From Aquificota bacterium (GTDB taxonomy: Bacteria > Aquificota > Aquificia > Aquificales > Hydrogenothermaceae), in NCBI GenBank assembly GCA_013153635.1, contig JAADDZ010000021.1, forward strand, positions 1 through 64,000: DNA of 64,000 nucleotides, given 5' to 3'. The translations under genes were made by a program, and so were the position numbers. This document shows positions 25,457 through 33,853 of this stretch, piece after piece. Position 1 is the first letter of the stretch; the number at the start of each line of letters is the position of its first letter. The notes beneath the pieces were generated by a model. The model ran no database searches, had not been told where the DNA came from, and saw nothing but the letters and a program-made list of their open reading frames with translations.

Positions 25457-26224
25457 CTACCGTAAAACCACCCAATAAAATAAAATACCTACGGCTATCC
25501 TATATATACCAAAAGGAATAAAACTATGAGTAGAGATAAATCTAAGCAAAAACTTAATAGAGATAATCGCAAAAATAAAAGCAGTAATAAACCCTACCAA
25601 AAGATTCACCCAGTTGTCCAGATTAAACTCTTCGTGATGCTTAAAAACATCGTATCCCGTTGCGATAAACATAGTAGGAACAGCAAGCAAAAAGGAAAAC
25701 TCTGCCGCAGTTCTTCTATCAAGTCCCATAAGTAGTCCCCCTATAATAGAAGCTCCAGACCGAGAAGTACCGGGTATCATAGCAAAAGATTGAAAAAATC
25801 CGATAGCAAAAGCGGTATAGTACGGAATGCTTTCAACATTTTTGAAGTGGTGAGGCTCTTTTTTGTAGAAAAGCTCTACCAAAATAAAAAACACTCCCCC
25901 AATAACTAACATAAAAACTACAATAAAAGGGTCAAACAGAGACTTTATTATCTTATAAAGTAAAAAACCTAACGTTCCTGTAGGGATAAAAGCTATTATC
26001 AACCTCTTCCAAAGCTCCAAACTTGAAAATAACTTCTCCCTATACAAAAAGACAACCGCCAAAATAGAACCTAGCTGTATAGCAACTTCAAATGTTTTAT
26101 GAGCTTCTGTCTGCTTTATACCCAACAAAGTTGAAACAAGTATAAGATGTCCAGTAGACGAAACTGGTAAAAACTCTGTAAGTCCTTCAATAATCCCCAA
26201 AATTATAGACTCAATAATCCCCAA
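25457..26224 (-). CDS. uppP: undecaprenyl-diphosphatase UppP (BacA)
   Basis: 255-residue polytopic membrane protein that recycles the lipid carrier for peptidoglycan and other polymers. The two signature regions are intact: IEGLTEFLPVSSTGHLIL (residues ~12-29) and MIPGTSRSGASI (about 166). ATG at 26224; the coding region ends 87 bases from the Lpp-like gene. It acts in the cytoplasmic membrane with its site facing the periplasm. Confidence 0.96.
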   Translation of the reverse strand: MGIIESIILGIIEGLTEFLPVSSTGHLILVSTLLGIKQTEAHKTFEVAIQLGSILAVVFLYREKLFSSLELWKRLIIAFIPTGTLGFLLYKIIKSLFDPFIVVFMLVIGGVFFILVELFYKKEPHHFKNVESIPYYTAFAIGFFQSFAMIPGTSRSGASIIGGLLMGLDRRTAAEFSFLLAVPTMFIATGYDVFKHHEEFNLDNWVNLLVGFITAFIFAIISIKFLLRFISTHSFIPFGIYRIAVGILFYWVVLR

Positions 26225-26271
26225 AATACTCTCCTAAACCAAAATTCCACCACACTCTATTATAGAATGCT

Positions 26272-27477
26272 TTACGTATGACCTTCCTTTTCAAAAAGCC
26301 ACTTTAAAACAAAAGGAGGAACCAGCGTAGTTATAATGATAACAAAAACCAAAGATGCATAAACCTCGTTAGAAAAAACATTTACAGTCCTTCCAAGTTC
26401 AGCAAAGATAAGACCCACTTCTCCTCGAGGAATCATAGAAGTACCAATGATAAGCTTTTTCAAAAAAGATAGATTTTTCAGAAAAAAAGCACCTCCTATC
26501 TTTCCAACCACCGCAATAACTAAAAGAGCTACAGTAAATATCCAAAACTGAACAGAGCTAAAATCTATAACTTTTAGATTCATAGAAAGACCAACAGTTA
26601 CAAAGAAAATAGGAGTAAAAAGATATATCAGAGGTTTCATCTGGTTTTCTACCTTTTCTGTAAAATGAGGGTCAGCTTTTAGAGCGATACCAAAAGGTAG
26701 AAAAAATCTCCTTGACAACGCTATCCCTGCGGCAAATGCACCAATTATCTCTGGCGCACCAAAAAGATGAGATATATACGCAAAAAACAAAATCAAAGAA
26801 ACGATAATCGTGGGTAAGAATCCGGGCAGTCTTCGAAACTCTCTGTCATACATATGAATTATCTTAGACATAAGCATCGCCAAAACAGGAGCGGCAGTAA
26901 AGAAAAAAGCTATCAAAAATATGATTCTAGAGATTCTCTCAATATTAACCTGTCCAGTAACAGCTATATCAAACAAAATAATAAGTAGAATCACCCCTAT
27001 AATGTCATCTAAAACAGCCGCTCCTATAACGATTTGGGCTACAGAAGTTCTCTCTTTCTTCAAGTCCTTTAAAACCCTGATAGTTATCCCAATACTCGTA
27101 GCGGTAAGAGTACCCCCAATAAAAAGAGAAACGATAGAAGAAAGACCAAATACATAATGGCTTACCCAGTATCCAACAGCAAAAGGAAACACCGCCCCAA
27201 AGACAGCAACAATAACTGACTTCATACCCTCTTTCTGCAATTTTCTCATGTCTGTTTCAAGACCAACCTCAAACAAAAGCAAAATAATACCTATTTCTGC
27301 AAGAATCTTTATAATCTCATTTACCTCTACAAAATCCAAAAAACTAGGTCCCAGTACTATCCCTGCAAAAACCTCTCCAAGAACAGGAGGCATCTTTAGA
27401 TAGGCAAAAATTTCAGCAAAAATCCGAGCAAAAACCAAAATCATAAAAAGGTCTAACAGAAATTCATGAGTTTCCAT
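26272..27477 (-). CDS. CPA2-family cation:proton antiporter
   Basis: 401 residues with about 12 membrane helices, matching the Na+/H+ or K+/H+ exchanger domain (KefB/NapA-like). Visible are PPVLGEVFAGIVLGPS (residue ~30), the helix with GAAVLDDIIGVILL (about 153), whose D-D pair forms the ion site, and a conserved RGEVGLIFAELG near the C-terminus (about 350). No TrkA-N regulatory domain follows. Cation specificity cannot be read. It is divergent from recG and may share a symmetric promoter with it. Confidence 0.88.
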   Translation of the reverse strand: METHEFLLDLFMILVFARIFAEIFAYLKMPPVLGEVFAGIVLGPSFLDFVEVNEIIKILAEIGIILLLFEVGLETDMRKLQKEGMKSVIVAVFGAVFPFAVGYWVSHYVFGLSSIVSLFIGGTLTATSIGITIRVLKDLKKERTSVAQIVIGAAVLDDIIGVILLIILFDIAVTGQVNIERISRIIFLIAFFFTAAPVLAMLMSKIIHMYDREFRRLPGFLPTIIVSLILFFAYISHLFGAPEIIGAFAAGIALSRRFFLPFGIALKADPHFTEKVENQMKPLIYLFTPIFFVTVGLSMNLKVIDFSSVQFWIFTVALLVIAVVGKIGGAFFLKNLSFLKKLIIGTSMIPRGEVGLIFAELGRTVNVFSNEVYASLVFVIIITTLVPPFVLKWLFEKEGHT

Positions 27478-27490
27478 ATTTACATTTCTC

Positions 27491-27518
27491 TTGTGAAATT
27501 ATTTCATCTTATTATAAT
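27491..27518 (+). promoter_or_regulatory. promoter of recG with palindromic -10
   Basis: TTGTGA (27491-27496), 16 bases, TATAAT (27513-27518). The -10 is the centre of a perfect 14-base palindrome, CTTATTATAATAAG (27508-27521), so the minus strand also reads TATTATAATAA towards the divergent antiporter gene. Confidence 0.6.
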
Positions 27519-27560
27519 AAGCTGTGGAAATTTTATTTACAGACATATATATTTGTAATC

Positions 27561-29984
27561 ATGGAAAACATAAAAAAAGCAAAAGATATACTAGTAAACA
27601 TAAGTAAATTTGACGACAAAGCTCTAAAAAACCTCAAAGATATAGACAAAACATTAAGTATACTTGTTAAAAACAGTCTACCTAAAGCTGTTTTTGAAGA
27701 TATTCAAGGATTTGATGGATATTCTCTCCCAAAGAAAAGAGCATTGATAGAGCATCTTATAAAAATCCTCGAAGAGCTAGAAAACAAACAGACCCCCCCT
27801 TTAAAAACTTCTACCGAAAAAAAAGAGAAACTCCCAAACAAAAAACTAGACATAAAATTTTTCAAAACAAAAAGTATAACAGACCTAAAAATAAAACCTG
27901 TAGAAAAAAAAGCTCTAAAAAAGATAGGTATATCAAACATAGAACAAGCCTTGTACTACTTTCCAAAAAGATACGAAGACAAAAGGTTCAAAAAACTAGC
28001 CCAGATAAAAGATGGTGAAACAGGAGCATTTTTAGTAGAAGTAGTAGAAGTCAAAAAGATAGATAAAAAAAGATTAAAAACAGAAGTAAAATTAAAACAA
28101 GGAGAAAAGTTTTTATATGCATATTTTGTCCATGACAAACCTTTTTTATTTACCTTCTTCAGAAAAGGAAAAAAAGTTATCGTTGCTGGAAAGGTTAATA
28201 TCTTTCAAGGTAAAAAATCTATCATTCAACCCCAAATCTACAAAACTGAAAATGAAGATATTATCCTAAATCGGATACTACCTGTTTACTCTCTTAGAGG
28301 AGATACCTCTATCAAGATAAACTCCCAAACCCAAAACCACCTAAGGAGAGTCCAATACAAACTAGTAAACAAATTTGCTCCTTATTTCCCAGAGATACTT
28401 CCAAAAGAGATACTAAAAAAATATAAACTACCTGACATATCAACAGCATTAAAAAATATCCACTTTCCCTCTTACCTAGAGAACATAGACCTTATAAACG
28501 ATTTTGAGGCAGATTATCAAAAAAGATTTATCTTCGAAGAGCTTTTCTTACTTCAGCTTGCGCAAGCCTACAGAAAAAAACTTCTCGAAAAAGAGCAGTC
28601 TCCAGTAATAAAAACAGACGAAGAATTCTTAGAAAAGTTCGAAAAAAATCTACCCTTTGAGATGACAAACGCCCAGAAAAAAGCGATTAAAGAGATTTTA
28701 ATAGATATGTCAAAACCAATCCCGATGAACAGAATGCTCCAAGGAGATGTAGGAAGTGGAAAAACAGTAGTAGCGGTAGCCGCCTCTTTAGCAGTAGCAC
28801 TCAACGGCTACCAAGTTGCTGTAATGGCTCCTACAGAAATTCTCGCCCAACAACACTACAAAAACTTTAAACAGTTCTTAGAAAAAACAGATATAAAAAT
28901 AGAGCTTCTTACTGGAAGCTTATCAACCAAAGAAAAAAAAGAGATATACAAAAAGATAAAAGAAGGTACAGCACAGATTATAGTAGGTACCCATGCCCTT
29001 ATCCAAGAAAAATTAGAATTTAAAAATCTAGCACTTGTAATAGTTGACGAACAACACAGGTTTGGAGTAATACAGAGAAAAGCCTTAGCAGAAAAATCAA
29101 AAAAAACACCTCATATCCTTGTTATGACTGCAACTCCAATCCCAAGAACCCTATCCATGTTAGAATTTGGAGACCTTGAACACTCTATACTAGATGAGCT
29201 ACCAAAGGGAAGAAAACCTGTAGAAACAATCATACTATATGATGACGAGAGAAAATCCCTCTATGAAAGGATAAAAAGAGAATTAGACAAAAAAAGACAG
29301 ATTTTTGTAGTCTATCCACTAATAGAAGGCTCTGAAAAGACAGACCTTAAATCTGCAGAAGAAGGATTCAAACACTGGAAAGAAGCCTTCCCAGACAAAA
29401 AAATACTGCTTCTACACGGAAAAATGAAGCAAGAAGAAAAAGACAAAATAATGGAAGAGTTTAAAGAGGGTAAAGCAGATATTCTCGTCTCAACTACCGT
29501 TATAGAAGTAGGAGTAGATGTTCCAAATGCATCTGTGATGGTGATAGAAGATGCCCATAGGTTTGGACTATCCCAAATACACCAGCTAAGAGGAAGGATA
29601 GGGAGAGGTCAACATGAAGGATACTGTTTTCTAATAGCTCCTTCTTATCTTCGAAGACCTTCAGAAAACATAGAAGAATCCCAAAGGCTCAAAACATTAG
29701 AAAGATTAAAAATACTCGTAAGTACAAGGAATGGATTTAAGATTGCAGAAGAAGACCTTAGAATAAGAGGTTCTGGAGACATAGTAGGGACAGCACAGGC
29801 AGGAAGATACAACTTCCAGATAGCTGACTTGGACAGACCTCTTGACAATATAATACTAAAAGAGGCAAGAGAGGAGGCTTTTTCCTTAGTAGAAAAAGAC
29901 CCATCTTTAAAAAACTATCCTCTGTTAAAAGAAGTACTATTTGAAAAGTACAAAAATCGCTTTGATTTGGCAAATATCGCATAA
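27561..29984 (+). CDS. recG: ATP-dependent DNA helicase RecG
   Basis: 807 residues. Fork-reversal helicase with an N-terminal helical extension (about 1-110), a wedge/OB domain (about 160-250), helicase domain 1 with Walker A GDVGSGKT (about 395), VDEQHRFGV (about 497), motif III TATPIPRT, and helicase domain 2 with STTVIEVGVDVPNA and QLRGRIGRG. The N-terminal extension of more than 100 residues is longer than in E. coli RecG (693 residues) and like that of Thermotoga RecG. ATG at 27561 has no clear ribosome-binding site. Confidence 0.95.
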   Translation: MENIKKAKDILVNISKFDDKALKNLKDIDKTLSILVKNSLPKAVFEDIQGFDGYSLPKKRALIEHLIKILEELENKQTPPLKTSTEKKEKLPNKKLDIKFFKTKSITDLKIKPVEKKALKKIGISNIEQALYYFPKRYEDKRFKKLAQIKDGETGAFLVEVVEVKKIDKKRLKTEVKLKQGEKFLYAYFVHDKPFLFTFFRKGKKVIVAGKVNIFQGKKSIIQPQIYKTENEDIILNRILPVYSLRGDTSIKINSQTQNHLRRVQYKLVNKFAPYFPEILPKEILKKYKLPDISTALKNIHFPSYLENIDLINDFEADYQKRFIFEELFLLQLAQAYRKKLLEKEQSPVIKTDEEFLEKFEKNLPFEMTNAQKKAIKEILIDMSKPIPMNRMLQGDVGSGKTVVAVAASLAVALNGYQVAVMAPTEILAQQHYKNFKQFLEKTDIKIELLTGSLSTKEKKEIYKKIKEGTAQIIVGTHALIQEKLEFKNLALVIVDEQHRFGVIQRKALAEKSKKTPHILVMTATPIPRTLSMLEFGDLEHSILDELPKGRKPVETIILYDDERKSLYERIKRELDKKRQIFVVYPLIEGSEKTDLKSAEEGFKHWKEAFPDKKILLLHGKMKQEEKDKIMEEFKEGKADILVSTTVIEVGVDVPNASVMVIEDAHRFGLSQIHQLRGRIGRGQHEGYCFLIAPSYLRRPSENIEESQRLKTLERLKILVSTRNGFKIAEEDLRIRGSGDIVGTAQAGRYNFQIADLDRPLDNIILKEAREEAFSLVEKDPSLKNYPLLKEVLFEKYKNRFDLANIA

Positions 29985-30022
29985 TATACTTATATAACTG
30001 TAAATACTATGGAGGGGTTTTT

Positions 30023-30550
30023 ATGAAAGAGCTAAAACCGTTAACAAAAGAAACAGAAAAGCTTAGGAAAAGGATAGAGAGTATAGAAAAACATATCAAC
30101 GAAATAGCAAAACTACTAGAAGAAACAGAAAAAGAGCTTATAAAAGTAAGAGAAAAACTCACTAAAAAAGAAGAGCAAGTCCTAGAAATCGCTAGAGAAT
30201 TAAGAAAACTAGAGCATAAATTAATAGAAACAAAACAAAAGATAAAACACCACAGAAAATACCTCCAAAAGGCAGACTCTCCAAGAGAGTACGAGAGATT
30301 ACTGCAACAAAGACAAAAGCTTATAGATAAAGCACTTGAGCTAAGCGACAAAATAGACCAACTAAGAAAAAAGTATCAAGAACTTATAGACGAAGAAGAC
30401 AAACTCCTACAAAAAGAAGAAGAGCTAGAGAGAAAAAGAGATAAACTAAGAAAAGAATACAATTATTTACTTCAGGAATTACAAAGTCTCACAGAGTACT
30501 TAAACAGAAAAATTAGACAGATACAAGAAAAATACAACTTACAAAGTTAA
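30023..30550 (+). CDS. cytoplasmic coiled-coil protein of unknown function
   Basis: 175 residues made almost only of charged heptads (EETEKELIKVREKLTKKEEQ...), predicted as a helical hairpin with a break at about KADSPREYERLLQ. That layout resembles the coiled-coil half of the C4-type zinc-ribbon (YacB/DUF164-like) proteins, including the conserved SPREYERL-like turn, but no cysteines or zinc ribbon follow. No signal peptide or membrane helix. A GGAGGGG site precedes the ATG. It lies 38 bases after recG. Confidence 0.75.
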   Translation: MKELKPLTKETEKLRKRIESIEKHINEIAKLLEETEKELIKVREKLTKKEEQVLEIARELRKLEHKLIETKQKIKHHRKYLQKADSPREYERLLQQRQKLIDKALELSDKIDQLRKKYQELIDEEDKLLQKEEELERKRDKLRKEYNYLLQELQSLTEYLNRKIRQIQEKYNLQS

Positions 30551-30617
30551 TATGAGATAAAACATAAAAAAGGGTGTAACCTATCTATAACCTTAAGTAA
30601 AAACAGGAGGGTGTGCG

Positions 30618-31109
30618 ATGAAAAAGTTTATATATCTGGTTACAGCCTTAATTATGAGCATAACATATACAAAGAGTTTTGCTCACTGTGAGATACCTTG
30701 CGGAATATATGACGATGAGATGAGAGTACACATGCTCCAAGAGCATATTCTTACTATAGAAAAATCTATGAAAAAGATAAATGAGCTTTCAACTAAAGCA
30801 AAAGACCCACAGACCTACAATCAGTTAGTAAGATGGATTATGAACAAAGAGAAACATGCAAAAAAATTCCAACATATAGTATGGAGATATTTTTTGACCC
30901 AAAGAGTCAAGCCTGTATCCCCAGAAAACCACAAAGAGTATGAAATATACCTAAAAAAATTAGAACTTCTTCACAAACTATCTTTCTATGCTATGAAAGC
31001 AAAACAGACTGTAGACCTAAAATATATAGATATTTTAAGAAAAACTCTCCTAGAGTTTGAAGAGGTATATTTTGGTAAAAAACATATAGAAGAACATCAC
31101 AAACATTAA
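30618..31109 (+). CDS. sodN: nickel superoxide dismutase with Sec signal peptide
   Basis: 163 residues. After a clear signal peptide (MKKFIYLVTALIMSITYTKSFA) the mature protein would begin exactly at HCEIPCGIY, which matches the NiSOD nickel hook His1-Cys2-x-x-Pro5-Cys6-Gly7-x-Tyr9. The rest is a four-helix bundle of the right length (about 140 residues). In known NiSODs a short propeptide is removed by the SodX peptidase to free His1; here signal peptidase I would do so and export the enzyme. No sodX-like gene is adjacent. Followed by a good terminator. Confidence 0.85.
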   Translation: MKKFIYLVTALIMSITYTKSFAHCEIPCGIYDDEMRVHMLQEHILTIEKSMKKINELSTKAKDPQTYNQLVRWIMNKEKHAKKFQHIVWRYFLTQRVKPVSPENHKEYEIYLKKLELLHKLSFYAMKAKQTVDLKYIDILRKTLLEFEEVYFGKKHIEEHHKH

Positions 31110-31136
31110 GCTTCCTATCTAGGAAGCTCTTTTTTT
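31109..31136 (+). terminator. intrinsic terminator of sodN
   Basis: Stem AGCTTCC (31109-31115) pairs with GGAAGCT (31122-31128), six-base loop, followed by CTTTTTTTT. It overlaps the 3' end of the convergent helicase gene, so its bases also code for the helicase C-terminus. Confidence 0.85.
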
Positions 31137-33565
31137 AGTTTGTGTGCCAGTAGTATAGATGCTGTTTTATCTAAGTAATCATTAGAATTTCCACACTTTG
31201 GAGAATAGATACACGACGGACAACCTGCCATACAAGAACATTTGGATATATTCTTGTACACGCTGTTTATCATCTCTGGGAGTCTTTTAAATCCTACCTT
31301 TGAATAACCAACCCCTCCTTCATAACCATCGTATATAAAGATAGTAGGCTTTCCTAATTCAGAGAAAAAGTTTGTAGAAAGCCCTCCTATGTCCCATCTG
31401 TCATTCATCGCAAACAGAGGGTATATGCCTATTAGGGCATGTTCTACTCCATGTATCGCCCCTAGGAAAGATTTTGGAGAATCTAATATCCTGTTTTTTA
31501 ATTCTTTTATCTCTTCTCTTTCCCTTTGAGAAAATTTAGAAATCACAGAATCTAAAGAAGAGAAAATAAATGAGAGGAACTGTTTGTCTTTTGTCTTTGT
31601 ATATTTGAGTATATTCTCCCACACTATATCAGCATATATATTTCCTCCAGTATACAGATATTCTTTTTTCTTTAAGAATTGGTAGAAAATCCTTAGATTA
31701 TGTCTTAAATTTCGTGATATTATCTCATCTTCCCAATCTAAAGGAATAGTAAACCAAAAAGCCTCTGTCTCAAACTCTCTTGATAACGTTTCTTGAGAAG
31801 AGAAAAGAAAATCTTGGAGTTTCTCACCATTATCAAAATCTCTAACAGAGTAACCAATGACAAAAGTCTGTACCTTTACCTTTCCATAGAAAAGCTCTAA
31901 TTTTCCTAAAGTTTGGCGCTCTTCTATAGATTTAATCTCTATGTTAGATTCTTTTAAAGGTTCTGTTATAAATGTATTGCTGGTTTTCGCTACATAGACT
32001 ATCTTTGAGTCTTCATCGATACTTTCAACAAGAAACCTCTCTCCGTTGTGGAGATATATAGCTCCCGGGTGTGTCTCATATATAACTAATTCGTCAGGTA
32101 TCGTTCCTATATTTTTCTTCTTAAAAATATCTACAATAGTGTACGTATCCCCTGCTGACCTAATACTGAAAGGAGGTTGCCTTTTAGCATACAGTTTTTG
32201 ATTTTTAAACTCTAAAACTTTTTCTTTGTATAAAATTCTAGCTACTTCCTTTTCTTTTTCTGAAAGTTCTGATATTTTTATTGGGAGTTCCTTTGCCATA
32301 AATGGAATATGTTTTTTTAGTATATACTCGTTTTCTGGATTTATAACAGGCTCTTCCATCTGTCTTTTAAAAAGCTCTTGGGGATTTTTAACAAAATATT
32401 GGTCTAACGCATTTCTCTTTGGGAATAAGATATTATAAGCTTTTTTATCTCTTCTTCCAGCTCTACCAAATCTCTGCCATACTTGGGCTAACGTTCCGGG
32501 ATACCCTACTAGCACACAACAATCTAGCTCCCCAATATCTATACCTAACTCTAAAGCACTAGTAGACACCACAGCTAGGACATTTCTAGTCATTATTTTG
32601 AACTCTATCTCTCTTCTTTCTTGGGGTGTGTATCCAGAACGATAAGGGGTTACCTTTTCTACTAGGTCTTCTCTACCGATTTTTTGGAGAGCCTCTTTTA
32701 TCCTCAATGTTAAAAGTTCTGTCTCTTTTCTACTGTCTACAAATGCGATTGTAGATATATCTTGCTGAACAAGGTCTGCAATAAATTGGGAAATTTCTGA
32801 TGTTTTGATTTTTCTAAAGATTTTAACTTCTCTTTCAGGAGTACCTGCACCATTGTTAGATATTTCATAAACTTCATCTGTGATGAGCTTAGACGCAAAT
32901 TTTGCAGGGTTATGTATCGTCGCTGAATTCATTATAAAAACAGGCTTTTTGCTTTTGTAGTAGTTTACTACTCGCTTTAATCTTTTTATTATGTTTGCAA
33001 CATGAGAGCCTAATATACCTCTATATGTATGCACTTCGTCTAAAACTACAAAATCTAAGTTTTCATAGAACCAACTCCAGCTATTATGATATGGAAGAAT
33101 ACTAACGTTTAACATATCAGGAGTTGTAATAAGAAAATTTGGAGGGTTTCTCTTTATCTGCTGTCTTTCTTCTTTTGGAGTGTCTCCATCATAGACATTT
33201 ACAGAAACAGGTATACCCAATTCAGTAATAAGCTCTTTTATCTTCATGTATTGGTCTCTAGCCAAAGCTTTGAGAGGAAAAATGACTAATGCTTTTGCAT
33301 CTGGAGATGTGTGTAACCTTTCTAAAACAGAAAAAATGTATATAAAAGATTTGCCTGAAGCGGTGGGAGTAGTAACTACTATATTTTTACCTTCTTTTAC
33401 CGCTTTTAGCCCTTTTACTTGATGGGAATAGAGCTTAATCTTTTTCTGATTTAAAAACCTTTCTAGGGTTTTATTTTCGAAATGGAACTTTTCAAATTTC
33501 GGTTCTACCGGTGCTAAGATTTTTTCAAATGCTATTTTATTTCTGTACTGTTTTATCCATTGCAT
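31115..33565 (-). CDS. DEAD/DEAH helicase with DUF1998 zinc module (MrfA/Hrq1-like)
   Basis: 816 residues: RecA-like domain 1 with Walker A TPTASGKS (about 64) and DEVHTYRG (about 175); domain 2 with STSALELGIDIGELDC (about 340) and QRFGRAGR; a middle winged-helix-like part; and a C-terminal DUF1998 domain with four clustered cysteines (CSCMAGCPSCIYSPKCGN, about 777). B. subtilis MrfA, of the same build, works with the exonuclease MrfB in mitomycin-crosslink repair. No MrfB-like gene is next to it. The start ATG at 33565 has no strong site. Confidence 0.9.
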   Translation of the reverse strand: MQWIKQYRNKIAFEKILAPVEPKFEKFHFENKTLERFLNQKKIKLYSHQVKGLKAVKEGKNIVVTTPTASGKSFIYIFSVLERLHTSPDAKALVIFPLKALARDQYMKIKELITELGIPVSVNVYDGDTPKEERQQIKRNPPNFLITTPDMLNVSILPYHNSWSWFYENLDFVVLDEVHTYRGILGSHVANIIKRLKRVVNYYKSKKPVFIMNSATIHNPAKFASKLITDEVYEISNNGAGTPEREVKIFRKIKTSEISQFIADLVQQDISTIAFVDSRKETELLTLRIKEALQKIGREDLVEKVTPYRSGYTPQERREIEFKIMTRNVLAVVSTSALELGIDIGELDCCVLVGYPGTLAQVWQRFGRAGRRDKKAYNILFPKRNALDQYFVKNPQELFKRQMEEPVINPENEYILKKHIPFMAKELPIKISELSEKEKEVARILYKEKVLEFKNQKLYAKRQPPFSIRSAGDTYTIVDIFKKKNIGTIPDELVIYETHPGAIYLHNGERFLVESIDEDSKIVYVAKTSNTFITEPLKESNIEIKSIEERQTLGKLELFYGKVKVQTFVIGYSVRDFDNGEKLQDFLFSSQETLSREFETEAFWFTIPLDWEDEIISRNLRHNLRIFYQFLKKKEYLYTGGNIYADIVWENILKYTKTKDKQFLSFIFSSLDSVISKFSQREREEIKELKNRILDSPKSFLGAIHGVEHALIGIYPLFAMNDRWDIGGLSTNFFSELGKPTIFIYDGYEGGVGYSKVGFKRLPEMINSVYKNISKCSCMAGCPSCIYSPKCGNSNDYLDKTASILLAHKLKKELPR

Positions 33566-33598
33566 AAATAGAAAATATATAACCTAAAAAAAGAAAAA

Positions 33599-33796
33599 CT
33601 ACTGTTTGTACATAATCATCGCATATTTTATATCGTCACAAACAGTAAACTTTACGTCTAAGATTTGAGCTGGTGGGTCTTCTTTTGTTTGTTTGTGATG
33701 TAAAAAGGCTCTTACCTCATCTTCCAACTTTACAAGTTTTTCATCTTTAAAGAAGGCTACATGAACTATCGGTCTTTTTTCTTCCATTGTTCTCAC
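33599..33796 (-). CDS. small Cse60-like protein, function unknown
   Basis: 65 residues: a beta-strand (IVHVAFFKDEKLVKLEDEVRAFL), a helix, then VKFTVCDDIKYAMIMY. The pattern (acidic helix 'LExEVxxFL' followed by 'ILDVKF') resembles the short Cse60 family described in sporulating Firmicutes. In this non-sporing setting any role would differ. The nearest in-frame ATG at 33796 is weakly supported; a second Met (residue 4) is possible. It stands alone between the NfnB-like gene and the helicase. Confidence 0.6.
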   Translation of the reverse strand: MRTMEEKRPIVHVAFFKDEKLVKLEDEVRAFLHHKQTKEDPPAQILDVKFTVCDDIKYAMIMYKQ

Positions 33797-33831
33797 CTCA
33801 AGGGATAATAGATATATGAATATTTTAACAG

Positions 33832-33853
33832 AAAGGGGCTGTTTTGCCCCTTT
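33832..33853 (-). terminator. hairpin after the NfnAB-like operon
   Basis: AAAGGGGC (33832-33839) pairs with GCCCCTTT (33846-33853), six-base loop, touching the stop codon of the NfnB-like gene. On the plus strand a T-rich tail follows; on the minus strand the tail is CTGTTAAAA. It therefore ends minus-strand transcription only weakly. Confidence 0.5.
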
